From positions 62,001 through 126,000 of the forward strand of contig NW_020312125.1 in the NCBI RefSeq assembly GCF_002999335.1: a stretch of DNA of 64,000 bases, read 5' to 3'. Under the pieces are notes generated by a model that did no database searches, was not told the origin of the DNA, and saw only the letters and a program-made list of their open reading frames with translations. The position numbers were made by a program, and so were the translations under genes. This DNA is from Cyclospora cayetanensis. Lineage: Eukaryota; Apicomplexa; Conoidasida; Eucoccidiorida; Eimeriidae. This document shows, piece by piece, positions 24,615 through 34,400 of the stretch; the first letter of the stretch is position 1, and each line of letters opens with the position of its first letter.

Positions 24615-27005
24615 CTACTCAACCTCAGCGACCCCCTCTAACCAGAAGGGGCAACAGAGGGCCTCTCCCCTCTCTCGCGTCGCTGTATTCAAAACCTCGA
24701 GATCCACAGGAGCCTCTGTGCGGGCAGCACGAGTGGCCAAAAAGACACCCTCGTCTATGAGGGTACATATGGCATAAACAGCCTTCGCCTCCCAAGCCGT
24801 AGCAGATGCGACACCTGCCAAGGCGCTGGACGGCAAGATCTCTCGAACAAACCTGCAAAGACACCCCAAGTCACATCCGCAACCCAGGCTATACGTACAT
24901 TTTCCAGTGGACTGCAAACACTGGCGAGCAGGCACACGGCGCGACATGCGTCTTGAGGCTCCACTCCTCTGAGCTCGTGGAGAATCCCAAGCCCTGCAAG
25001 GCAGTGTAGTACAATCCTGCGTTATGTGGCTGCGACTGCCTCTGCCAAAGCTGACCAGTACACCAATGCGTGAGCATGCACTCGAGACTCCTCCTGCAAC
25101 CGATCCAACAGTCCTGTCACCAGCCACTGGACGGCCTGCTCCAGCTGGTCGTCACTTATGGGGGCCTCTCCCCGTTTTGCTGCTTCTGCCAACGCCGTGT
25201 CAGTGGCAGCAGTAGCCACTGCAGCGGCGTGTTCACGCACTCCCGCTGCTGTCTGCGCGTCTACTGCCGTTTGTGCATCACGCGCAGACGCGCCAGGGAA
25301 GCTTCTTGGAGGGGTCCTATTGCTCTCTGAATCCGAAATAGGCACCTCCGGTGGGGCCTCACTCCACGACGCGGCTTCTGCTGCTGCTGTTGCTTCGGTC
25401 GCGTGTGCATCGGGGGGTGTTGTTGGTGCTGCAGTGGTAGGTCTTAAGGGCGTTCCCCAGACTTGTTCCTCTTCGGCGTCCTGTGACAGCAGAAGTATAA
25501 GCAATAGCAGTAAAAGTATAAGCAGCAGCAGTAGAAGTATAAGCAGTAGCAGTAGAAGTATAAGCAGCAGCAGTAGAAGTATAAGCAGTAGCAGTAGAAG
25601 TATAAGCAGTAGCAGAAGTATAAGCATAAGCAGCAGTAGCATAAGCATACGCATAAGCATAAGCATACGCATAAGTATAAGTATACGCATAAGTATAAGC
25701 AGCGCTCGTGGAAAAAAGGGCTGAGAGAGCCTTCAGCGAGACCCTCGTCACGTAGAGGCGTGGTGCAAACGCAGTTGGCGCCTCATTTCTTTGGAAGCCT
25801 ATTCGCCTTTAGGACGCACCTGTGAAATTATGAGGAGGGGAGGATAGAGCTCCGTGCGATTGCCGTCTGGCGTCCTCTGTGGGGTAGTGGGGCCCCCCGA
25901 GATCGCTGGCATCTCCTGCCTGAGGGTGCAGAGTCCGTGGGAGTGGAGGGCAAGAGCATCGCGGAACGCCCTTGCTGCAGTGCGACGGCTGTGGCCGTTG
26001 AGAAGCTCCGAAAGCTGCACTGGAGGAGGCGCAGAGAGAGGGGGAGGAGGCGTGTTGTAGGGATGCGATGCATAGCCGGCGGCTCCCGGCATGTAATGCT
26101 TCTCCACAAGCTCGTAGAGCTGCACCAGAGCACGCAGTTGTAGCTAGCGTCGACAAGCACGCTGGGCAGCAGGCACAGCGGGGAGGCCCTTCACTGGCGC
26201 AAATTACAAGGAAGGAGCGATGATCCCCGGATGCTGCTCCTTCCTTGGCGAGAAGGCGGGAGAGACACGCGCAGAAGGGGCACGAGGGGAACTGCGTTCG
26301 ACTTACTGAAGCGGCAGAGGGCCACAAGGTGACAATAGCGCCGTCCTTCTTTCTGTAGAGGCCTTGAGGGAGGCTTTCAGGTGTCTCTACTGCGTCGTGG
26401 GCGGGAAGGGCATCAGGGGGGGGGAAGCGCCGCTGCGGCACAGGTGGCATGCCGTCGCTGGGGGCCCCTGGAGGCGGAGGGGGGGCCCCTTGCTGCTGGA
26501 AATACTCCTCAGGAACTTCCTGGTAGGCGTCTGCCCACCTGTCGATTCCATCGCCCCCGTCACTGGCCTCGGCGGAGGGGAGCAGCGGGCTGTCGAAGCC
26601 CTTTAAAACATTCTCCTTCTCGAGCCAAGAGGATCTGCGCCGTCTAGCACCAGCTGCAGCTGCTGTTGCCCCCGCAGCTGCACCTGCCGTCTCTAAGGCG
26701 CTGCTGGCACCTCCCCTACCAAGCCTCACGGGGGAGGCACTTGTTCTGCCCGCTAAAAAGGGGAAAGCCGGCTGGTCTGGAGATACTGCAGCACCCTCAC
26801 CTGCAGCAGGAGCAGGTCGCTGCTGAAGCGGCTGAAAGGCCTTCTGCGACGTTGCGCTCCAAAGAGTGCTCTCACGGAGTACTTCTACCGCGAAACTAGA
26901 GGCGGAGGGAAGCGACATCGGCGAATACGCGCCAGCTAGCTGCCCTGCATGCAGAGAAATCGCAAGCAGCCGCAGCAGCAGCAGGGCCCCAGACAGCACG
27001 GCCAT
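24615..27005 (-). CDS. Hypothetical secreted or membrane-anchored Ala/Pro-rich protein
   Basis: Not recognised. The first in-frame ATG (27005) begins MAVLSGALLLLRLLAISLHA, a clear signal peptide or signal anchor. Exon 1 is 27005-26307, exon 2 26119-25820 and exon 3 starts at 25480; these junctions are phase 0 with good sites (GTAAGT, GTGCGT; CAG acceptors). Exon 1 is low complexity (Ala/Pro/Gly) and ends with GLYRKKDGAIVTLW. Exons 2 and 3 contain likely helices (YELVEKHYMPG; SELLNGHSRRTAARAFRDAL; AVQWLVTGLLDRLQEESR). The 3' end is ambiguous. One phase-consistent model adds exons in 25.0-24.9 kb and one ending at 24615 in LEGVAEVE; another leaves the frame IVLHCLAGLGILHELRG in use. The helical repeat character might suggest an organellar RNA-binding repeat protein, but only weakly. 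Confidence 0.6.
25490..25715. repeat. Intronic minisatellite, about 21-bp units (AGTATAAGCAGYAGCAGTAGA-type)
   Basis: At least six tandem units of about 21 bp, mixing GTATAAGC with CAG/TAG triplets, decay rightwards into shorter ATAAGC/ATACGC units. On the minus strand it translates as Leu/Ile runs, but it lies wholly in the intron between 25820 and 25480 of the secreted-protein gene, so the apparent poly-Leu ORF is not coding. Confidence 0.85.
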
Positions 27006-27145
27006 AACACTGGAGAACGCGGCTAGCACGTGTCTCTGCAACAGTGTGCAGTCTCATGTTATGCCTGCATTTGCCGCTGGCTATTGCAGGGACGCGCCAA
27101 CAAGTTATAAGCAGGAGTCGCTCCAGTGCCAGATCACGATAGGCT

Positions 27146-28396
27146 TCAAGCAATAACAGCACAGGTAAGAAAGGACTCCCTCTCGAAAGTCTCCTCTTGC
27201 CCGAAGAGGAGTGATTTGCAGAGCAAAGCAAGGCGCCAGAATATCAGCAGCAGCAGCAGCAGCTGCAGTCGGCACAATCTGACGACGAGCGTACATGCCA
27301 GCGACACTTGGGTGAGAGCCGCGACTCCAAAGTTCGGCTTCTTGCGGGGAACACACTGCATCAAGTGCTGCTCTGGCTGCGGATAAACGCCGAAGAGGCC
27401 TTGAAGACGCAAGTGCCTCTCTAGCATCTCAGGAAATCGTCGGAAGCTCCTCCTTAATGCCTCCCCGTCCTCGGCACCGGCCTGTAGCACCCGGAGGGCC
27501 TCTGCGACTTCCTCTTGAGCCTTGTGCATCCCCCCCCCCGCCTCCCTTGCTGTTGTTGCTGCGCATGCAGAGCGCGTCAGAGCAGTGTCGATTTGCAGCT
27601 TGTGAAGCCGCTTCGGCTTCCGCTTGCTCTGGCTGCGCCACATATTCTGCTGAAGCGTCTCTGGGATCGCAAGTGCCAGCGCCCTATTCTCTTCGCTGCC
27701 CGCCGCGTGTGCTGCATGCGCATCTTCTGCAGCTCCCTGATGCCAGCCGGAGTCTTCCTCAGGGAGTTGCCACTCCCCTACTCCCACATCTTGCTGCTGC
27801 TGCAAGTCAGGCAACCATCGGCCGTCAGGAGTGCCCCCCATACCCGAGGCGCCTGTTCGTTTGCTCGAGCCGCTGCCAACAGAGGAGGGCTCTGAGGCTA
27901 GCAAAGGCCGTGGGTGCTGCTGCTGCATTCTAAAGGGGGAAGCAACCATTGGATCCACCGCTGCGCCTACGGGAACCTCAAATCCTAGGGGCCCCTGCAT
28001 CAGCGGCTCCTGGTGGAGCTGCCGCTGGTGAGGCAGAGGCATCAAGTCGCTCGCTACTGAGCTGAACGAGCTGCGACGAGAAAGGCCATGCTTCATCGCA
28101 GCAGCAGCAGCCGCCGCTGCTGACTGCCACGGCATCAGCGTCCAGCGGTCTTCTGCCGCGCTGGTGCCTACAGGGGGGCTGCTGCTGTTGGAAGGCGTGC
28201 CCGCGTTGACAGCAGCAGACACTGCAGTTGCAGCATTCGAATACGAAATCACGGGGAGACTCGTCGTACTGCTGCCCACAGAGGAGCCATCGCCGGGGGG
28301 GGGCCTTAGCCCGTCCCCTGGAGATCTCAGTGCGCCTAGCTGCAGCAGATCGCGTCGCAATGCAGCGAATGGGGAGGTGACAGGGGAGGAGCTCAT
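27146..28396 (-). CDS. Hypothetical protein with C-terminal membrane segment
   Basis: Not recognised. The open frame runs to a TAA at 27146; the first ATG is at 28396 (MSSSPVTSPFAALRRDLL), giving 416 aa. Residues about 1-230 are Ser/Ala/Gln/Pro low complexity with an Ala8 run. A basic patch (RSQSKRKPKRLHKLQIDTAL) is followed by helices (AQEEVAEALRVLQAG; SFRRFPEMLERHLRLQGL). A hydrophobic stretch near the C-terminus (VVRLCRLQLLLLLLIFWRLA) is a probable transmembrane helix or tail anchor. The frame stays open upstream to a very good acceptor (ctccttttTGGTCATCTCAG, ending about 28443), so an upstream exon may add N-terminal sequence or a 5'-UTR intron exists. It sits only about 95 bp downstream of the next minus-strand gene's stop codon. 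Confidence 0.55.
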   Translation of the reverse strand: MSSSPVTSPFAALRRDLLQLGALRSPGDGLRPPPGDGSSVGSSTTSLPVISYSNAATAVSAAVNAGTPSNSSSPPVGTSAAEDRWTLMPWQSAAAAAAAAMKHGLSRRSSFSSVASDLMPLPHQRQLHQEPLMQGPLGFEVPVGAAVDPMVASPFRMQQQHPRPLLASEPSSVGSGSSKRTGASGMGGTPDGRWLPDLQQQQDVGVGEWQLPEEDSGWHQGAAEDAHAAHAAGSEENRALALAIPETLQQNMWRSQSKRKPKRLHKLQIDTALTRSACAATTAREAGGGMHKAQEEVAEALRVLQAGAEDGEALRRSFRRFPEMLERHLRLQGLFGVYPQPEQHLMQCVPRKKPNFGVAALTQVSLACTLVVRLCRLQLLLLLLIFWRLALLCKSLLFGQEETFERESFLTCAVIA

Positions 28397-28490
28397 CACG
28401 GGTGCGATCTCTGGTTGCTTTGGAAGGCCTCCAAGGAACCTGAGATGACCAAAAAGGAGAGACAATGAAGGGCATGCAGCGTCGTGGTCG

Positions 28491-30436
28491 CTATTTCTCT
28501 TTCGCGTGCATACGCAGGGTGGTCCTTTGCCGCAGCTTCTTCGGAGGAGGCGTCATATTTTCTAAAAGTAAAAAGCCTCCAACAGATCTGCTGCTGTGGC
28601 GGATAACCAAGGGCTTGACTCCATCCACACCCCCTCCTATCCCGGGGAAAGAGCACGAAAGCAGCAGTCATGTAGGAGCACGAAAGCAACAGGCAGAAAA
28701 AGCTACTACCCGGAAGGAGAGCGCCGCAGTGCAGCCTTGCCTGGAGAGGATCGTTGCGGAGTTCATCAAGCTATCAGACTCGCAGCTTTTCTTTGGACCA
28801 CTGCGAAAGCGATCAATCTGTTGAAGCAGCGCCTCGGGATCAGCGGTGTCGTTTGCCACCGCTTCCAATGCCCCCAGTGGCGTGTCTTCGCCAAAGTCAT
28901 GATCACTCTGACTCTCTTCCCGCTGTTGCTGCTTTTGCTGAGGCTTGCGGCGTTTGCGACGACCAAAGACGCGAGAGGGACCATACAGCAGGGAGGCAGA
29001 GTCTCGTGGTCGAAGGCTTTTAGTGACGCTGCCGCCCCTGTCTGCTATCATTTCTGCAGCGGCGTTACTCGTCGTTGCGTCGAGGGCCAGAAGCTGCAGC
29101 CTTGCCCAGAGCGCTGTTGTCTCCTGAAGAAAGATTTTGCCACAGAGTTAGCTGCAGTACGTGGGGCGGGAGCTCCCCTCTCGAAACCTCTGCCACTGCC
29201 CTATGAATCGAGCCAGCAGGCGGTCCAAAATCCCCGTCTCTTCTCTTCCCTATCTGCCCCCCGTTACTGCTCTCTCCTTCCCGCTTCTTCAGCTACAGTC
29301 AGGCCCCCGCTCACCTGCAGAGTCACTGTTGTAAGGCGGAGTGCCACAACAGCAGTAGCCCAAAGGAGCTGTGGGAGGAGCTGGGCATACACCGCAGAGG
29401 CAGCCGCGAAGGCCTTCTCGCCGGCAAGAGTGTCATCCAGAGGCAAGAGCTCGCTCTCTAGCTGCAAGGAGATCCAGCTGCAAACTGATTGCAAATCGGC
29501 ATGCAGGAGAACGTGCCTACGTTGGCAGACAGACACAGCAGCATGGCAAAAAAAGTTAGGCAGGGTCGCATGGGAGTTTTGTTTAAGGCACCCTCGGCAG
29601 GGGACAGGGGGGGTGGGGGTGGGGAGGCGGAGGCGAAGAAAATTTACAGCACAAGGTGGCACTTGACGGTCCCCTGAAGGCGGGGTTAGTGGCCAATAGA
29701 AGGTAATAAGGTAAATTACCACACAGGATGCCACTTGTTCCGATACAGGCATCCCTCATGCACGCGGCAGGCCTGAGGGACCCTTAGAACCCTTTGCAAT
29801 ACCACGATATTATTATAAAGGCCACAGGAAATACTGCGAGAGGGATGATGCAGGAAATCAAAGGGGAGTGCGGTGCATATATATACATATATATATATGT
29901 ACATATACAGTGAGAGCAGCACTACGCATATTTGCACCCAGCTAAGTCTCTCCGATGCAGGGAGTTGCGGCCTCTGCACCGGAGAGGGAGTGCAAGAGAC
30001 TGTTCTCCGGATCAGTCGACGTTCCTTACCGTTTGCGGAGAGTCTTTGCCTCGAAGGATACCTTCCACAGGTCTCTAACCGCCTGGGGAGCCTCAGAGAG
30101 CAGTTTGAACGCCTTGGACGGGGATCCTCCCATCGCACACTCTAGAGGCAGTGGCAGCGGGTGGGAAGCCACAGGTGTTAGCCACTGGCGGCGGAAGGGC
30201 CTCAACGCCAGGCAAGACGGAGAAGTTGCCGCTGCCTGTAGCGAGGGGGACTGATGAGACCCTTCAGCGGAGGGAGGGAGGCCTGGAGGGGAGGCTCTAC
30301 ACTGTGGCATGACGTCCTTTGGGCTGGGTAGATATTCGGATTCTCGAGAGACGTTGGCGAGGGGGGGCACCTCGTTTTCCTCCTCTGCCACCCCTGAGAA
30401 GAGGCAGCGGGAAAGCGCACGACCAGCAGATGCCAT
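28491..30436 (-). CDS. Hypothetical protein, 320 aa, four exons
   Basis: Not recognised. Exons 30436-30030, 29477-29315, 29123-28802 and 28561-28491 join with consistent phases (2, 0, 1). Two acceptors are strong (TTTCTTCAG; TTTTTACTTTTAG). The donor at 28802 (A|GTGGTC) is weak and is the least certain point. The N-terminal 100 residues are Ser/Pro-rich. The ordered core includes PSKAFKLLSEAPQAVRDLWK, RWISLQLESELLPLDDTLAG and LPQLLWATAVVALRLTTVTL. Then come a basic stretch (VFGRRKRRKPQQKQQQR), an acidic one, and a short basic C-terminus (NMTPPPKKLRQRTTLR). The basic clusters suggest a nuclear or RNA-associated role, by inference only. Confidence 0.6.
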
Positions 30437-31425
30437 GGCGGCTGCGGGATGTGCAGGCGCCGCGTGGCTGCTTCCCCTTTTAAGGAAGGAGAGTTTTCGA
30501 CACGTAACCGGTGGGCCTGGGAGACACAGAGACCTTCCAGGGGTCTATGAGGGCCCCCAAGCTATGCCCATACATGTATGGCACTTGCGAGTGGTTGCGA
30601 GCCGCCGATGCTGTCGGTGATGATGCTGCTATATTGCGGTAGTAATAGAGGAAATGTCATTCAAAGGTCTACGCGTCTTTTTTGACGCGTTATAAAGGGC
30701 ATTTCTGGTGTAGAGCTATTGCGCTCCTGAACCACCTCACCACCCCCTGGCCCGACAGAAATGCGACCCCCCAGTTGCAGCATGGGCTGCCTCTTCTAGC
30801 CACAAGAATACCGAGAAAAGGCAAGCAGTCGGATACGAGTTTTAAACAGCGAGATAACGAGAAGGAAGGAGAAGGAAGGATGCAAAGGGGGGCTTCGCAT
30901 CGGCCGCGTCACTTGGCTGCGAACATAGGCGGCTGTGCGCATGCGGGGACTGTATGGACCACCCACTTTTAGGGGACCCTTCGAGAGGCAGACGCTAAAG
31001 AGGTGACAAAAGAGGGGACTGGCAGAAGTTGTCACCAAAGAAAGGCCCAAGTCAAGCACCGAAATTTAGGTTAGGCCGCTAGGAAGCACCATGTTTCTCT
31101 AGCAAAGCACCCCCCGGGGGCACTCAGGAGATGGCGGTACTGCATGCTGGAAACTGCAGCTGAACAGACTTGCCAAGCACTGTACAACACTTTAAAGGAG
31201 CTCTTTGTCTCCAGAGCAAGCAGCGCACTCGCTCCTGCCCGCCTTTGGGTGCGGCTGTCGCTGCTGCTGCGCCTTGTTCGGCAGGCAGTCGGTATAGTCC
31301 ACGCGTATGCCGAGGTATTGCAACAAGCATCCCCAGTATCACATTGCCGTCTTCTGCCAAAGCATCCGTATAGCCGGGAGCTGTACCACGAGCATACGCC
31401 TCAGTGGAACAAGTAGCTGAACGGA
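30437..31425. other. Divergent intergenic region, about 1 kb
   Basis: Lies between two divergently transcribed genes, so it should contain both promoters. I see no gene or clear motif. Confidence 0.5.
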
Positions 31426-34400
31426 ATGCTGGATGTATCAGTTTCCAGCGCGTGTGGCGGTACAAAAGGTGAAGGAGGGGCTGCACAGGCACCAGCACCA
31501 CTTAGCGAAGAGCAGCATGAGCAGCAGGAGAGAGGAATCCAGCAGGACGTTGTCTCCCTTGTCTGCTGCCCTCCTCTTGGGCCTTGCGGAAAGCTGCAGC
31601 AACCCAGTGAGCGTGACACAGGAGGCAGCAGAATTCTGCCAAGCTCCCACGCCCACCAGCAGCAGCTACAGCAGCGAAAAGACGGCGAGCAGAAGCCCGT
31701 TCTCGGTTGGCAAGCAGCAAAAGGCGCGGGCGAAGTGAGCAACACAGAGAGGCACTTTGCTCAGCGACCAGACAGCATCGCTGCCATCACCCCTTGCATG
31801 CCCCCCACCAAGAGCAGCAGCGCTTCATGCGATTCATGCAGAGGTCGCTACTTCCATCCACCAAAGGTGTTATCTGCCCCTGCTCGAAGCGAGGAGGATC
31901 TGCTGCGGCCTCCCCCAGACTCCCCCTACCTGCGACGTGATCTCGCACAGCACCCACAAGCTCTTATCTCGCATTGCACCATACAGACCACGAGCACCTG
32001 CAGTGAAATCAGCAGCAGCACAGGCGCTGCGAGAGCGGCTTGGTGGACAGCAGAAGCTCAACGGGAGCTTTTCTTGAGTCCATACGACGCTGCAGGTTTC
32101 CCTAGGGGCCTTAGGGGGGTTCCTGTGAAGCGGCTTTTGACAGAACGTGGCGCTGTCTCCGTCGATTTAAAGCCTGTATTTCCGGAGCAGCAGAATGCAT
32201 CGCGTCCTTCGGGGGAGCAGCAAAAGCAGCACCTGGCAGACACTAGCAGCAGCAGCAGCAGCGCAACTTGCAGCAGGTGTAAGGGCCTGAGGCTGACATT
32301 CAGCCTTCCCGTGGATCTGGAGGCGGCTCCGAGAGGGCCTTTGCCGTTGCGTGCCTCAAGTAGAAGGCACATTTTGAGTCGAGGACTGCAAGTGTCTGGG
32401 CAGCAGCGGCAGCCGCGGGAGCACGCGTCCGATGACAGCAGCGCGAGCAGCGGCAGCGAGATTGCGGAGGAGGAGCTGCTACCAGATGCTTACCTGCGGC
32501 TCGCTGGGAGACAGCGGAGTCTTCAGACTCTTGGGGTCGAAGGCGACTGGCTTATGCGACTCCAGGACCCTCCTCAAGGCATCGAGGCACTCGATGTCTT
32601 TGCTGCTGCGGCTGCTGCTTCTGCTGCCCCTATTGCCCATCTTGCGCCTCTCGCCAACTCTCCGACAGCTGCTGGGCTGCTTGACCTCTTTTCCAGATCT
32701 CGAAGCCTCGGAAACAACGCCACCATTGCCGAGAAAGCTGCCAATCAGGAATGGCTGCTGAACGCTAAGGCCCCCCATAGGCCACGCACTTTCCTCGAAC
32801 GAATGGCGGCTTTTGCCCTTTCCCGTGCGCGCACGGCCCCGAGTCTGCGGCTATCCTTGCCACAGCAGCAGCAGCAGCAGCAGCAGCTGCAGCGGCAGCC
32901 ACTGCCGATGCTGGCGGCACTCATTTCCGGTTGCTTAGAACTCCACGGAGCCAGATCAGCAGCATCAGCTGCTGCTGCTGGAGGTGACCCTGCAGTTGCA
33001 GCGGGACGATCTCCGTCGGCACGGCGGAGAAACGCCTGCTCCTTGCAAGGGAAATTTCAGCAGCTGGATCCACGACTCCTGCGGAAAGCGTTGCGCTGCT
33101 TTGATCGAAACAGAGGGGGCCTTAGCAGGAGCGGCGACAGTAGTACCAGCAGCAACAGGATTCTTGCCGACTTCGCTGCAGTTAAAACCAGGCTTGTAGG
33201 CCTGGCCCTTGGCGACATTCCCTTCGATCCCGATGGGTTGTGGCTACGGAGACAGCAGGCGCAGCAGCAGCAGCGCCACCAACAGATGCAGCGGCAGCAG
33301 CAGCAACAGCTCGTGGATGCGGAGCACGAGCACCAGCACGAGCAGCAGCACAAGCACCAGCAGCAGCAGAGGAGAGAGGGCTTGGGGGCTCCCAGATCAT
33401 CTACACTGCCCCTTATGCAGGCAGCCATGCGACGTGTAAGACTTTCCGCCAAGTACAAGCATCCCAGTGTGCGAATCGGGACCAGTAGAGCAAGCAGCAG
33501 TGGAAGGATCAACGCAGGGGGGGGATTCTGGCAAAAGGCGTCAGTAGGTTTGGGGTGTGGCGTTGCTCTGGCCACGCATGCGGCCTCTGCGGGGCCTTAT
33601 TATTTTGAGGTTCTGGTGGGGCCTTTACCCCCGCAGCAGCAGCAGCAGCAGTTGCTGCTGCAGCAGCCGAAACAGGGGCTGTCGCCTACGCAGCAGCAGC
33701 ACCTGCAGCAGCAGCGAATCGCAACTTCCTCTCAGTGCGACTTGCGCGTAGGCTGGAGCACGCGCAGGCATCCGCCTTCGGCCCCTTTGGGAGCCACGAG
33801 AGACTCTGTGGCGCTAACTCTTAGAGGTATGGCCGCATGGGCAGGGGTTGAGCTGCCGTACTGCTTTCCGCCTCTTGTGGAGGGGGACGTTGTCGGGTGC
33901 TGCATCCGTTTGGTGCAGCCGCAGCAAGAGCAGCAGCCTCGGCAGGCTGACTGTGCAGCAGTCTCTCCGACGAGGGGAGTTGCTTCTCCAGCTAAAAGAG
34001 GGGCCCCTGCTGCAGCACCAGCCGGGACCGACACGACGGTGTCAGGAATCGCAGGAGATGCATATTCTGTGTCGTGCCTCATGGACGTTGATCGTCTGGC
34101 TCAGGGATTCTTACGGAGTGCTGCAGGCCTCGCTGAGGGCAGCAGCAGCAGCAGCAGCAACTCCCAGCCAGTGGGGGCAGCAGCTGAGGGGTCTCTCGTG
34201 CAGTTTACCGTCAATGGGAGGCCCTTGGGCTGCTGCCGCTTTTCGGAAGATCCTGCGGGGTGTCTCCTGGCAGACGAATACTTTCCTGCAATTTCCCTCA
34301 TGGGAGGCGCCAGTTGCTCCGTCAACTTCGGTCCTTCTTTCCGCCATCCCCCGCCTCTCGTAGAGCCTCCCTTCCTCCCTTGCTGCCTTCTGCCCCTCTC

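Noticed and set aside
25022..25690. Poly-Leu/Ile membrane protein on the minus strand
   Set aside because: The hydrophobic part is the intronic minisatellite; only the portion after 25480 is exon, in phase with exon 2.
28397..28465. Start of the membrane-segment gene at 28465
   Set aside because: That codon is TTG inside a polypyrimidine tract and acceptor; the first ATG is at 28396.
28596..29666. Plus-strand 356-aa ORF
   Set aside because: Antisense to three phase-consistent minus-strand exons. Composition is irregular, it spans predicted introns, and the start codon has no support.
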